Below, piece by piece: positions 18,374 through 27,077 of a stretch of DNA of 64,000 bases. A program made the translations under genes and the position numbers. How positions within the stretch are numbered: position 1 is the first letter of the stretch; every line of letters begins with the position of its first letter. The notes under the pieces are model-generated. The model searched no databases and was not told the DNA's origin. It saw only the letters and a list, made by a program, of their open reading frames with translations. Origin of the DNA: JACCXG01 sp963785755 (GTDB lineage Bacteria; Acidobacteriota; Vicinamibacteria; Vicinamibacterales; 2-12-FULL-66-21); the NCBI GenBank assembly GCA_963785755.1, contig CAWAXG010000050.1, forward strand, positions 196,497 to 260,496. Reading direction: 5' to 3'.

Positions 18374-20050
18374 TTGAGCCGCCGACATCCCATTCTCCTG
18401 GTCCTCCTGGCGCTGGCGATCTGCCCGTACTTCATCGATCTCGGCGGGTCGGCCATCTGGGACGCGAACGAGGCGTTCTACGTCGAAACCCCGCGCGAGA
18501 TGATCGAGCGCGGCGACTACGTCAGCCCGACTTTCAACTACGAGCCTCGCCTGAACAAGCCGGTCCTGAGCTACTGGATCGTCGCCGCCTTCTATAAAGT
18601 GTTCGGGATCTCGGTGGCCGTGCAGCGGCTGCCGATCGCGCTCGGCGCGGTGGGGATCGTGGCGGCCGCATTCCTGCTCGCATTCGCGGGCGCGCCGCCC
18701 GTGCCCGATGAATCGCGTCGGCGTGAGGCCGCGTTGTGGTCGGCGCTCGGCCTGGCGATCACACCGCGGCTGCTGATGTTCGGGCGGCGCATCTTCATCG
18801 ATATCTACATCTCGCTCTACATGGCGCTGACGCTGGTGTTCTTCGCACTGGCCGAGCGCTATCCGGAGCGTCGACGCGTGTTCCTCCCGTGGATGTACGT
18901 CGCCATCGGCCTGGGCGTGCTCACGAAGGGCCCGATTGCGATTCTGCTGCCTGGCCTCGTGTTCGCGGCCTACCTGCTGATGCATCGAGAGCTCGGCAGG
19001 ATTCGCACCATGATGCTGCCGCTGGGCACGCTGATCGTCGCGGCGATCGTCGTGCCCTGGTATGCGGCGCTCTACGTCCGTGACGGCTGGGAGCCGATCA
19101 AGTCGTTCATCGTCGGCGAAAACGTGGCGCGATACACGGAAGGACTCGGCGTCGACGCCGTACGGCCCCTGTGGTTCTACGTTCCCGTGATCTTCAGCGA
19201 TTCGTTTCCGTGGTCGTTCGTTCTGTTCGTGGCGGCCGCGTCATGGCTCGCGGAACGGAAGACTGGCGCACCGTCCCTCGACCCGTCGAGGCGCGTCCGC
19301 ACTCTGCTGTGGCTCTGGATCATCTGCATCGTGTTGTTCTTCACGGCATCGGCCGCCAAGCAGGATCTCTATATCTTTCCGATCGTTCCGGCGATCGCGG
19401 CGCTCTCCGGCATCGCCATCGCGAACGGGCTTCGTGAACGCCGTGCCGGCATTCGCTGGACGGCCGCAATCGTCGGCGTCGTCATCGCGATTGCGGGAGC
19501 CGCAGTGCTCTACCTGGTGGGCTCGCCGACTGGCACCTACGTGGTCGAGGGCTCCCGGATCATGGGCGCGACGGCCGTCGTCGGCGGGCTCGGCGTCGCG
19601 CTGATGGCCGCTTCCAATCAGTGCCGCGCCGCGATCCTCTCGATCCTCATCACCTTTATCGTGCTCGATTGGGGATTCGTCCTGCGCGTGCTACCGGGGT
19701 TCGAGCGCTACAAGCCGGTCCCCGGCTTCGCGGCGACGCTCGCGCCCCGGCTGCAACCAGAAGACGCTGTCGTCACATTCAATGAGGCGCTGCCGAGCCT
19801 GGTCTTCTATCTGCGCCGTCATGTCGATCCTTACTTCATCGACGAGGAGTTGTTCCAGGTCTTTCGATCGGGACGGACGGTTTATGCCGTGATGTCGACC
19901 GAGAGCTACCGCGGAATCGCCGATCGCATCGGCGTGCCCACCTGCGAGATCGAACGCCGCCCGACGTTCAACGTGAAGCTGAGGAACTTGATCGCACGCC
20001 AGCCTCTTCCGGAATTGGCGCTCATTACCAACAAGTGTGATCGGAATTGA
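18374..20050 (+). CDS. ArnT/PMT-like membrane glycosyltransferase
   Basis: 558 aa integral-membrane protein of the GT-C type, which moves a sugar from a polyprenyl-phosphate donor to lipid A or protein at the periplasmic face. The N-terminal luminal loop has the key acidic motif WDANEAFYVETPREM and NYEPRLNKPVLSYWIVAAFY, as in ArnT/GT83 proteins. It has ~11 hydrophobic helices and a short soluble C-terminal part (FNEALPSLVFYLRRHV). The start is TTG 18374, right after purH. The acceptor and sugar cannot be told. Neighbouring LPS genes suggest cell-envelope work. Confidence 0.85.
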   Translation: MSRRHPILLVLLALAICPYFIDLGGSAIWDANEAFYVETPREMIERGDYVSPTFNYEPRLNKPVLSYWIVAAFYKVFGISVAVQRLPIALGAVGIVAAAFLLAFAGAPPVPDESRRREAALWSALGLAITPRLLMFGRRIFIDIYISLYMALTLVFFALAERYPERRRVFLPWMYVAIGLGVLTKGPIAILLPGLVFAAYLLMHRELGRIRTMMLPLGTLIVAAIVVPWYAALYVRDGWEPIKSFIVGENVARYTEGLGVDAVRPLWFYVPVIFSDSFPWSFVLFVAAASWLAERKTGAPSLDPSRRVRTLLWLWIICIVLFFTASAAKQDLYIFPIVPAIAALSGIAIANGLRERRAGIRWTAAIVGVVIAIAGAAVLYLVGSPTGTYVVEGSRIMGATAVVGGLGVALMAASNQCRAAILSILITFIVLDWGFVLRVLPGFERYKPVPGFAATLAPRLQPEDAVVTFNEALPSLVFYLRRHVDPYFIDEELFQVFRSGRTVYAVMSTESYRGIADRIGVPTCEIERRPTFNVKLRNLIARQPLPELALITNKCDRN

Positions 20051-20066
20051 CGCTGCGCTTCATCTT

Positions 20067-20086
20067 CAACCCCCAACTGGGAGTTG
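20067..20086. terminator. Short hairpin between convergent genes
   Basis: CAAC-CCCC pairs with GGGAGTTG around an AACT loop, with one mismatch, between the convergent stops at 20050 and 20095. No T-run follows on either strand, so termination is only a possibility. It contains the AACTCCCA-type motif found in the element at 1881. Confidence 0.3.
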
Positions 20087-20094
20087 ACGAGGCG

Positions 20095-21054
20095 TCAGCG
20101 TAATTCATCCAAGGTCACAGTTGCGGGCCCAAATCTTCCGACGACGATGCCGGCGGCGCGGTTGGCGAGGCGGGCGGCGTCTGCCAGGCTGCCTCGCGCG
20201 GCGAGGCCGAGCGCCATCGTCCCGATGACCGTGTCTCCGGCTCCGGTGACGTCCGCCACTTCTCGTGCTTCAGCCGCCAGAGCCGTGTCGCCGTTGGCGG
20301 TGTGCAGCCACATCCCGTGTTCGCCGCGTGTGACGAGCACGTTCTCGCAGCGGGCGCGCTCACGGAATCGATGCGCCGCTTCTCGCGCCTCTTCGTCCGA
20401 GCGGATCCGCATGTGCGCCACCGCTTCCGCCTCGTGATGATTCGGCGTGACGATCGTCGCGCCGCTGTAGTAGTCGACGTGCGCCACTTTCGGATCGATC
20501 AGGACCGGGATGGTCGAGTGTTTGGCGGCGCGGATGGCGGCGGCGGCGACGCCTCGCGAGACGGTCCCCTTGAGGTAGTCGGACACCAGGATCGCCTCGA
20601 CGCGGCCCGTGAGCTGTTCGATCCTCTCGATCAGCGCCGCCTCGATATCTCCGCTGACTTCATGATCGTTCTCGTAGTCGATTCGCGCGACCTGTTGATT
20701 CCGGGTCGTGACCACGCGCAGCTTGCGGGTCGTGCAGCGATCGGCCGCGAAGACGAGCCCACTACTGCCAATGGCGAGGCGATCCAGCTCCCGCTTCAGG
20801 CGCTCCGCTTCGCCGTCGCGTCCCACCAGGCCGACGAGCTCGGCGCGGCCACCGAGGGCGGCGATATTGTGGGCCACATTTGCGGCGCCGCCGAGCCGGA
20901 ACTCGTCGTGTTCGAACCGCACGACCGGAACCGGCGCCTCCGGCGAGATGCGCTCGACCTTTCCGATCACGAAGTGGTCCAGCATCACGTCGCCGACGAC
21001 GAGGACCGAGCGGCCGGCGAGCCGCTGAACGAGATGTGCTGACGCGTCGCCCAT
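20095..21054 (-). CDS. D-glycero-beta-D-manno-heptose-7-phosphate kinase (stand-alone RfaE1 domain)
   Basis: 319 aa PfkB-family sugar kinase making heptose 1,7-bisphosphate for LPS inner core. Visible are VVGDVMLDHFVIG, the glycine-rich LGGAANVAHN and the C-terminal anion-hole/catalytic DVTGAGDTVIG. It has only the kinase half of HldE; the adenylyltransferase domain (RfaE2) is absent and must be encoded elsewhere. Last gene of a minus-strand operon, 1 nt from the ligase gene. Confidence 0.9.
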   Translation of the reverse strand: MGDASAHLVQRLAGRSVLVVGDVMLDHFVIGKVERISPEAPVPVVRFEHDEFRLGGAANVAHNIAALGGRAELVGLVGRDGEAERLKRELDRLAIGSSGLVFAADRCTTRKLRVVTTRNQQVARIDYENDHEVSGDIEAALIERIEQLTGRVEAILVSDYLKGTVSRGVAAAAIRAAKHSTIPVLIDPKVAHVDYYSGATIVTPNHHEAEAVAHMRIRSDEEAREAAHRFRERARCENVLVTRGEHGMWLHTANGDTALAAEAREVADVTGAGDTVIGTMALGLAARGSLADAARLANRAAGIVVGRFGPATVTLDELR

Positions 21055-21055
21055 T

Positions 21056-22252
21056 TCAGGCGGCGAGCCGCTGCGAGACCGCGGGCGCGGTGGAGGCGGG
21101 AACGCGATCCGCTGCGTAGGGCAGCGTCACGAGCAGGAGGAACAGCATCAGGAACTCTGAGTCGCCGAAGTTGTACTCGAACATCCCGGCGGCGAGCATC
21201 GCGACGACGGCAGCCAGCGCCGCGGTCGGCAGCGACCGCAGCGACGAAGATCGCGTCTTGCGCGCCAGATCGCGGATCAGGACGACGATGAACCAGACCC
21301 AGATTGCCAGCGCCGGAAGGCCGCGCTCGGCCGCGATCTGCATCGGCACGTTGTGCAGATGCGGGTTGAGCTGGCGTTCGGCGCGGGGATCGCGATAGCG
21401 CTGATACACGAGACGGACGCCGTCGGGACCGACGCCGGTCAGGGGGAAGTCCTTGACGATCCGTACGCCTGACCGCATCATCGCGACGCGATCGCGATTG
21501 GTCGGATCGTTGAGGCTGAAGGTCGAATAGAACCGCTGCGTGAGATGCGCCGGCGCCAGTGCGAGGAAGAGCGCGGCAATCGCCGGCAGCACCGCGACGA
21601 GCCTGAAGTCGCGGAGCAGGAACAACAGGCCGATGCCCACGCAGACGCCGACCCAGGCGTTTCGGCTCATGGTCAGCGCCAGCGCGACGAGCAGCGCGGG
21701 CATGACGAGCGAGGTCCAGACGCGATCGTGGCGCCGGAACATGAGGCGGGCGGCGGCGGCGCACGCGACGAGCATCAGCACGCCGGAATAGGTCATGTAG
21801 TGGGAGAGCGATCCCTGTACGCGGCGGCCGAGGTTGTCGAAGTTCAGGATCGCGTACTGGAAGATGCCGTAAATCGCTTCGATGGCCCCGACCGTGATGA
21901 TCACGTCGACTGCGCTCAGGCTGCGCTTGCCCGGCAGCAGCCGGTACGCGATCGGGATGATCGCGAAGAGCAGCAGCTGCTTGGTGTCGCGCAGGCTGAC
22001 CTCCCGATCGACCGCGAAAATCGCCGAGAGGAACGTCGCCCCCGCATAGACCGCGAGCGGCCAGAACATCCACGGCACTTCGATCGACTCGCGATTGCGG
22101 ATGACGAGCGTGAGCCAGAGCACCGCGGTCAGCGCCAGGCACACCTGGGCTGCGGCGATCGACACCTGCAGCGTGGCGGCGAACGCGAGCAGCGCGAGCC
22201 ACGCAATGCGCTCGAGGCCGGCCGGACGATCCTGCGCGGTGAGGGTGGTCAT
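21056..22252 (-). CDS. O-antigen ligase family membrane protein
   Basis: 398 aa from ATG 22252, with about ten hydrophobic helices and the long periplasmic loop expected of the Wzy/WaaL superfamily. The loop contains the diagnostic region FPLTGVGPDGVRLVYQRY and the conserved-histidine segment NPHLHNVPMQIAAERGLPAL. It attaches or polymerises O-antigen at the periplasmic face. Its start overlaps the GT9 stop (ATGA), so it is coupled to LPS core synthesis. Ligase versus polymerase cannot be decided. Confidence 0.87.
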   Translation of the reverse strand: MTTLTAQDRPAGLERIAWLALLAFAATLQVSIAAAQVCLALTAVLWLTLVIRNRESIEVPWMFWPLAVYAGATFLSAIFAVDREVSLRDTKQLLLFAIIPIAYRLLPGKRSLSAVDVIITVGAIEAIYGIFQYAILNFDNLGRRVQGSLSHYMTYSGVLMLVACAAAARLMFRRHDRVWTSLVMPALLVALALTMSRNAWVGVCVGIGLLFLLRDFRLVAVLPAIAALFLALAPAHLTQRFYSTFSLNDPTNRDRVAMMRSGVRIVKDFPLTGVGPDGVRLVYQRYRDPRAERQLNPHLHNVPMQIAAERGLPALAIWVWFIVVLIRDLARKTRSSSLRSLPTAALAAVVAMLAAGMFEYNFGDSEFLMLFLLLVTLPYAADRVPASTAPAVSQRLAA

Positions 22253-23325
22253 GTTCTGCCCTGCAGCGCCCGCTCGGCGGCGGCGAGCACGTCCTGCGGC
22301 TTCAAGGTCGTCAGACAGCGATAGTCGCCCGGCTCGCACACTCGCTGATCGCATGGACGGCAGGGAAGGCCCTCGACTTCCACCGCCGCCGTGAAGATGG
22401 CCGGATCGCGCCACGGCGCCGAGCGGACCGGCAGCGTCGGTCCGTAGACTGCGACCACCGGGGTGGCCGTGGTCGCGGCGATGTGCAGCGGTCCCGTGTC
22501 GCCGCCGATGAACAACCGGCTGCGTCCGATCAACGCGCGAAGCTCTCGCAGGTCGAACTCGCCAAACTCGAGCACGCGGGAGGCGTCAGGCTGTCCGAGC
22601 AGCTCGCGCGCGCCGCGCACGATACGTCCGGCGGCCTCGCGGTCGGAAGGGCCCGAGCTCATGACGAGCCGCCGTTTCGGCGAGCCGGCTGCCAGGCTGG
22701 CGACGACTTCGATGAATGCCGACTCGGGCCACCGGCGGAAGGGATTGCTCGCACTGACGTGCACGACCAGGAGCTCGTGCGTCGGATCGACTCCCGCGCT
22801 CGCCAGGCGATCGGCCATGCGGCGATCGGCCGCCGGGTCGAGCGGCATCTCGACGGCGTCACGGGCGGGGAGAGGAGCGGTGACGACGGCGCCGTCGACG
22901 GCGCTGAGCAGGTCCCACTGATTCAGCACCGAATGACGCGGCCGCAGGTCGCGCGCGCGAGCGACAGTCCGCGTGTACATCCAGCTGCGCCCCGGCATGT
23001 CGTAGCCGATGCGCTGCGGCGCGCCTGACGCGAACGCGAGCCACGAGCTGCGCGGACCACCGTGCATGTCAATAACCACGTCGAAGCGGCGCCGCCGCAG
23101 CTGCCACGCGAGCCGCAGGTCGTGCAGGACGCGTGCGACGCCGCGCGTGCGCTCGATGACGATCACTTCGTCCAGATGCGGGTTGCCCTCGACCACCGCC
23201 GCCGAGCCACGCTCGACGAGATAGGTGAGCCTGGCGCCGGGAAACTCGCGCCTGAGCGCGCGAATCACCGGCGTCGACAGCACCACATCGCCGATCAGGC
23301 GCAGCCGGATGAGCAGCACGGTCAC
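22249..23325 (-). CDS. GT9 family heptosyltransferase-like protein
   Basis: 358 aa, ADP-heptose:LPS heptosyltransferase type. The N-terminal LLIRLRLIGDVVLSTPVIRALR is the GT9 acceptor-domain signature. In the C-terminal half, LFIGGDTGPLHIAAT is the donor-binding motif. A C-terminal CRPCDQRVC cysteine cluster is seen in a subset of the family. It works at the inner membrane on LPS inner core, in line with the heptose kinase two genes on. Confidence 0.9.
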   Translation of the reverse strand: MTVLLIRLRLIGDVVLSTPVIRALRREFPGARLTYLVERGSAAVVEGNPHLDEVIVIERTRGVARVLHDLRLAWQLRRRRFDVVIDMHGGPRSSWLAFASGAPQRIGYDMPGRSWMYTRTVARARDLRPRHSVLNQWDLLSAVDGAVVTAPLPARDAVEMPLDPAADRRMADRLASAGVDPTHELLVVHVSASNPFRRWPESAFIEVVASLAAGSPKRRLVMSSGPSDREAAGRIVRGARELLGQPDASRVLEFGEFDLRELRALIGRSRLFIGGDTGPLHIAATTATPVVAVYGPTLPVRSAPWRDPAIFTAAVEVEGLPCRPCDQRVCEPGDYRCLTTLKPQDVLAAAERALQGRT

Positions 23326-23328
23326 GGT

Positions 23329-23499
23329 TCACGGTTCGATCGTCGCCTCGTCCAGCAGCATGACGGGAATGTCGTCCTTGATCGGGAACACGCGCTTGCA
23401 CTGCGAGCACTTGAGCGCGGCGCCGTTCTTGACGAGGTCCACTTTCGTCTTACAGTTGGGACAGGCGAGAATCTCGAGCAATTCCGGGTCCACAGGCAT
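23329..23499 (-). CDS. Trm112/YcaR-like small zinc-ribbon protein
   Basis: 56 aa from ATG 23499: begins MPVDPELLEILACPNCK, with a second CSQCKRVFPIKDDIPVML. Two CxxC knuckles make a zinc ribbon. These proteins (UPF0434) often lie in LPS loci next to lpxK/kdsB. GTG 23514 is in frame, but the GGAG 10 nt before ATG 23499 favours the shorter form. First gene of the minus-strand LPS operon. Confidence 0.88.
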   Translation of the reverse strand: MPVDPELLEILACPNCKTKVDLVKNGAALKCSQCKRVFPIKDDIPVMLLDEATIEP

Positions 23500-23557
23500 G
23501 GGATTCAGCTCCACGGGCTTGACGGCACGTTTTGTATCCCGTGACCGCAGGGGTCAT

Positions 23558-23563
23558 TATAAT
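23558..23563 (+). promoter_or_regulatory. Perfect -10 box directly before the TPR gene
   Basis: TATAAT at 23558-23563 with no convincing -35. Transcription would start about 23570, at or next to ATG 23571, which implies a leaderless or nearly leaderless mRNA. The in-frame ATG at 23565 would then lie upstream of the start of transcription. Confidence 0.45.
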
Positions 23564-23570
23564 CATGAAG

Positions 23571-24995
23571 ATGCGGCGAACAGTCCTAATGCTTGTGATG
23601 GCGACGGTGGCTGCACCCCTGCACGCGATGGCGCAGCCCGCCGCGTCGGCGCCGGCTGATTCGGCCGCCTATTTCTTCCTGCTCGGCCGGTATCACGAGT
23701 CCCAGGGCGAGTCCGAGAAGGCGGTCGACGCGCACAAGAAGGCGATTGTCCTGGCCCCCAAGTCGGCGGAACTGCGCGCCGAGCTCGCTGGAGTCTACGC
23801 GCGCCAGGATCGCGCCGTCGAGGCGATCGACACGGCCGAAGAGGCGCTGAAGCTCGATCCGAAAAACCGCGAAGCGAACCGCATCTCCGGATCGATTTAC
23901 GCCGCGTTCGCCGAGCAGCGCCGCTCGATCCGCCCGGGCGAGAGCTCGCAGCTGTATGTGCCGCGGGCCATCGCGGCGCTCGAACGCGCCCGCGAGGAAG
24001 GTCCCGCGGAGCTCGGCCTCGATCTCACGCTCGGCCGCCTCTACGCCCAGACGGAATCATTCGACAAGGCCATTCCGCTGCTTCGCCGGGTGGTGATGGA
24101 GCAACCCAACTATCCCGAAGCGGCGCTGCTGCTCGCGTCGGCGCAGGATGGCGCCGGTCAGACCGCGGCCGCCGCCGAGACCCTGACCGAATCGCTGGCC
24201 GAGAACCCCCGCTTCTTCCGCGGCTACGTGATGCTCGCCGAGCTCCATGAAAAACAGGGCAAATGGGATGAAGCCGAGCAGGCCTACTCGCAGGCGCAGC
24301 AGCTGAACACCCGCGGGCTCGATCTGTCCACGCGCCGCGCCGCGGCGTTGATCAACGCCGGGAAGGGAGCCGGCGCCCGGGATTTGCTGCGCGATGCCGC
24401 GGCCAAACCCGACGCGCCGCCGCTGGTGCTGTATCTCTTTGCCGCCTCGCAGCGCCTCACCGGCGACCTGGCCGGGGCCGAGGTCACCGCGCGCCGTCTG
24501 CGCGAAGCCGCCCCGGACGATCCGCGGGGCATGTACGTACTCGCACAGGTGCTCGAAGCTCGCGGCGATCACCAGGGTGCGGAGCAATCGCTGCGCGACC
24601 TGCTCAAGCTCGATCCCAAGGACGCGACCGCGCTGAACTATCTGGGCTACATGTTCGCCGAGCGCGGCGAACGCCTGGACGAGGCCGTGGATCTCGTTCA
24701 GCGGGCGTTGAAGATCGAGCCGGGGAATCCTTCGTTTCTCGACAGTCTGGGCTGGGCGTACTTCCAGCAGGGCAAGCTCGATCTGGCCGACGCGCCGCTG
24801 ACCGAAGCCGCGGCCAAGATGCCGAAGAGCTCCGTCATCCAGGACCATCTCGGCGACCTGCGCTTCAAGCAGCAGCGGTTTGCCGATGCGGCCGCGGCGT
24901 GGGAGCGATCGCTGGCCGGCGACGGAGAGTCGATCGACCGCACACGAATCCTCAAGAAAATTCAGGACGTGAAATCCCGTCTGGAACCTCGGTGA
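23571..24995 (+). CDS. Exported tetratricopeptide-repeat protein
   Basis: 474 aa. N-terminal signal peptide (RRTVLMLVMATVAAPLHAMAQ), then at least nine TPR units over residues 35-470, for example AYFFLLGRYHESQGESEKAV, ATALNYLGYMFAERGERLDEAV and SFLDSLGWAYFQQGKLDLAD. A periplasmic or outer-membrane scaffold role is likely; no enzyme motif. The stop overlaps the GTG start of the next lipoprotein gene. I chose ATG 23571 because of the adjacent TATAAT; ATG 23565 is the alternative. Confidence 0.85.
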   Translation: MRRTVLMLVMATVAAPLHAMAQPAASAPADSAAYFFLLGRYHESQGESEKAVDAHKKAIVLAPKSAELRAELAGVYARQDRAVEAIDTAEEALKLDPKNREANRISGSIYAAFAEQRRSIRPGESSQLYVPRAIAALERAREEGPAELGLDLTLGRLYAQTESFDKAIPLLRRVVMEQPNYPEAALLLASAQDGAGQTAAAAETLTESLAENPRFFRGYVMLAELHEKQGKWDEAEQAYSQAQQLNTRGLDLSTRRAAALINAGKGAGARDLLRDAAAKPDAPPLVLYLFAASQRLTGDLAGAEVTARRLREAAPDDPRGMYVLAQVLEARGDHQGAEQSLRDLLKLDPKDATALNYLGYMFAERGERLDEAVDLVQRALKIEPGNPSFLDSLGWAYFQQGKLDLADAPLTEAAAKMPKSSVIQDHLGDLRFKQQRFADAAAAWERSLAGDGESIDRTRILKKIQDVKSRLEPR

Positions 24996-25795
24996 TTTCC
25001 GGGCCGGGCTGCCGTCACAGGGTCGCGATCGTCGCCGGCCTGGCGCTCGCGTTCGCATGGGGCTGTGGTGCGCCCAAGGGCATCACCCTTCCCGGCGGAC
25101 CGGGCACGCCAGCGCCGGACGCACCTGCCGCCTACGAGGAAGCCGTCCAGGAATGCCGCGGCATTCGCACGATGACCGTCACGCTGGGGCTGTCGGGTCG
25201 TGTCGGAGATACGCGCCTTCGCGGCAACGTCGACGCGGGCTTCGAGGCGCCGGACAAGGTCCGGCTCGAGATGCGGCCGCCGATCGGCCGGCCGATCTTC
25301 ATTCTGGTCGCGCCGGGTCCTGAGGCAACGTTGTATCTGACCCGGGAGAATCGTGTCCTGCGCAAAGCCCGATCGTCCGAGGTCGTCGAGGCGCTCGTCG
25401 GGCTCAGGCTCGATGGCGCGGAGCTGCGCGCGCTCGTGAGCGGGTGCGGCTTCGGCGCGGCGGAGCCCTCCGGCGGACGATCGTTCGACGGCCAATGGAT
25501 CGCCGTCACGACCGGCAGCGCGACGACGTATCTGAGACAGATCGAAGGGCGCTGGCGTATCGTTGCCGCGACGCGCGAGGGGCTCACCGTTCTCTACAGC
25601 GGGTTCAGCGCCGGCAGAGCGTCCACACTGCAGCTCGAGGCTCCGGCGTCGAAAGCGAATGTCACGGCTGTCCTGTCCGACATCAACATCAACCTGCCGC
25701 TGGAACCGTCAGTGTTCGAAGTCACCGTTCCGGCAGACGCCAAGCCCCTGACGCTCGACGAGCTGCGTCGCGCGGGTCCGCTCGGGCAGCAATGA
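24992..25795 (+). CDS. LolB/DUF4292-like outer-membrane lipoprotein
   Basis: 267 aa from GTG 24992, which overlaps the TPR stop. A hydrophobic leader ends in the lipobox-like AFAWGC with Cys at about residue 26. The mature part has the beta-rich pattern of LolB-type folds (VRLEMRPPIGRPIFILVAPG, LEAPASKANVTAVLSDININLPL). LolB accepts lipoproteins from LolA at the outer membrane. The order lolB-ispE-prs-rplY-pth is classical in Proteobacteria, which supports the guess. Sequence alone would allow a DUF4292 protein. Confidence 0.65.
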   Translation: MISGPGCRHRVAIVAGLALAFAWGCGAPKGITLPGGPGTPAPDAPAAYEEAVQECRGIRTMTVTLGLSGRVGDTRLRGNVDAGFEAPDKVRLEMRPPIGRPIFILVAPGPEATLYLTRENRVLRKARSSEVVEALVGLRLDGAELRALVSGCGFGAAEPSGGRSFDGQWIAVTTGSATTYLRQIEGRWRIVAATREGLTVLYSGFSAGRASTLQLEAPASKANVTAVLSDININLPLEPSVFEVTVPADAKPLTLDELRRAGPLGQQ

Positions 25796-26739
25796 CGAAG
25801 CGCCACCCGGCCAGACGCGCGCGTCCCGCTCAGAAGATCAGGCGATACGTCGCGCGTGCGCACGCCAAGGTGAATCTCGATCTGCGAGTGCTCGGGAGCC
25901 GCGCCGATGGCTATCACGAGCTGCGGACCGTGTTTCAGACGATCGATCTCCATGACACCCTGACCGCACAGGAGAAGCCGGGGCCGTTCGTGTTGAAGTG
26001 CAGGACGCCGGGCGTGCCGCTCGACGACAAGAACCTCGTCTGGCGTGCCGGCGCGGCGTTGTGGAAGGCGCTCGGCCGCGGCGGTGATCCGTGCGACGCC
26101 GTCATCACGATCGAGAAAGGGATTCCCCTCGAAGCGGGTCTTGGCGGCGGAAGCGCGGATGCGGCGGCAGGACTTCATGTGCTTGCGCGCCTGTGGGGAG
26201 GCGCGCCGCTCTCGTTGCTGCGCGAAGTCGCATCGGGTATCGGTTCGGATGTGCCGTTCTTTCTGTCCGGAGGGACGGCGCTCGGGCTGGGCAGGGGCGA
26301 AGAGATCTATCCGCTGGTCGATCTTCCCCGTCACTGGATTGTCGTTGTGCTTCCCCCTTTCGGCGTCTCGACCGCGGAAGCGTATGCCTGGTACGACGAG
26401 GATCGGGCTGCCGGTGTCCGCGAGCCGCGAGGCGAGCTGCAGATCCTCCCCGTTCCGTGGCCGACGCGGGCGGCGCAGATGATCAATGACCTGGAACCGC
26501 CGGTCTTGCGCCGGCATCCCGAGATCGGGGCGATCAAGGCGGCCTTGAAGGAAGCCGGGGCGGTGGCCGCGGCGATGTCGGGCAGCGGCTCGGCTGTCTT
26601 CGGCCTGTTCCGTACCAGGCCGGCCGCCGCGCGGACGATCCGGCCGCTCTCACGGGCGGGCGCCGCAGCCCTCCTCAGCCGGACGCTGTCGCGCGCCGAA
26701 CACGAGCAGCGCGCCCGTCCGATCGTGCGCAGGGTTTGA
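25792..26739 (+). CDS. ispE: 4-diphosphocytidyl-2-C-methyl-D-erythritol kinase
   Basis: 315 aa GHMP kinase of the MEP isoprenoid pathway. N-terminal AHAKVNLDLRVLGSRADGYHEL, ATP-binding PLEAGLGGGSADAAAGL and C-terminal AAMSGSGSAVFGLF are all intact. A basic N-terminal extension of ~20 residues precedes the domain. ATG 25792 overlaps the previous stop. Works in the same pathway as the IspDF fusion at 36590. Confidence 0.95.
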   Translation: MTKRHPARRARPAQKIRRYVARAHAKVNLDLRVLGSRADGYHELRTVFQTIDLHDTLTAQEKPGPFVLKCRTPGVPLDDKNLVWRAGAALWKALGRGGDPCDAVITIEKGIPLEAGLGGGSADAAAGLHVLARLWGGAPLSLLREVASGIGSDVPFFLSGGTALGLGRGEEIYPLVDLPRHWIVVVLPPFGVSTAEAYAWYDEDRAAGVREPRGELQILPVPWPTRAAQMINDLEPPVLRRHPEIGAIKAALKEAGAVAAAMSGSGSAVFGLFRTRPAAARTIRPLSRAGAAALLSRTLSRAEHEQRARPIVRRV

Positions 26740-26765
26740 CCCCGGGCTGAGCGACCGGCTACACT
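26736..26765 (+). promoter_or_regulatory. Candidate promoter of tRNA-Gln
   Basis: TTGACC (26736-26741), an 18-nt spacer and TACACT (26760-26765). The start point would be near 26772, about 55 nt before the tRNA. It begins at the very end of ispE. Confidence 0.5.
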
Positions 26766-26827
26766 TAACCCTTTGTAGTCGTGCCCTGAGGGCGCTTCTT
26801 AGGGTTCCAGGTGCCAGGGCCGCCTTC

Positions 26828-26903
26828 TGGGGCGTGGCCAAGCTGGTAAGGCGCGGGACTTTGGATCCCGTATTCGAAGGTTCGAATCCTTCCGCCCCAA
26901 CCA
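26828..26903 (+). tRNA. tRNA-Gln (anticodon TTG)
   Basis: Complete 76-nt cloverleaf. Acceptor TGGGGCG pairs with CGCCCCA, the anticodon loop is ACTTTGGAT, the T-loop is GGTTCGAATCC, and 3' CCA is encoded (26901-26903). Discriminator A. Confidence 0.96.
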
Positions 26904-27077
26904 TTCCCCCGGCTTCCGCAAGGCATGCGTCGCGCGTCGAGCGAGCCGGGGTCCCAGGCACGGACGGGTGACGTCCGGGGCGGAGACGGGCGACGATGAC
27001 GGCGCGCGCGGAGCGCGCGTGGCGAGGAAGCGGCGCGGGCGTGGGGCCCCAGCAAGCGACCGAGCCCCGGTTGATGA

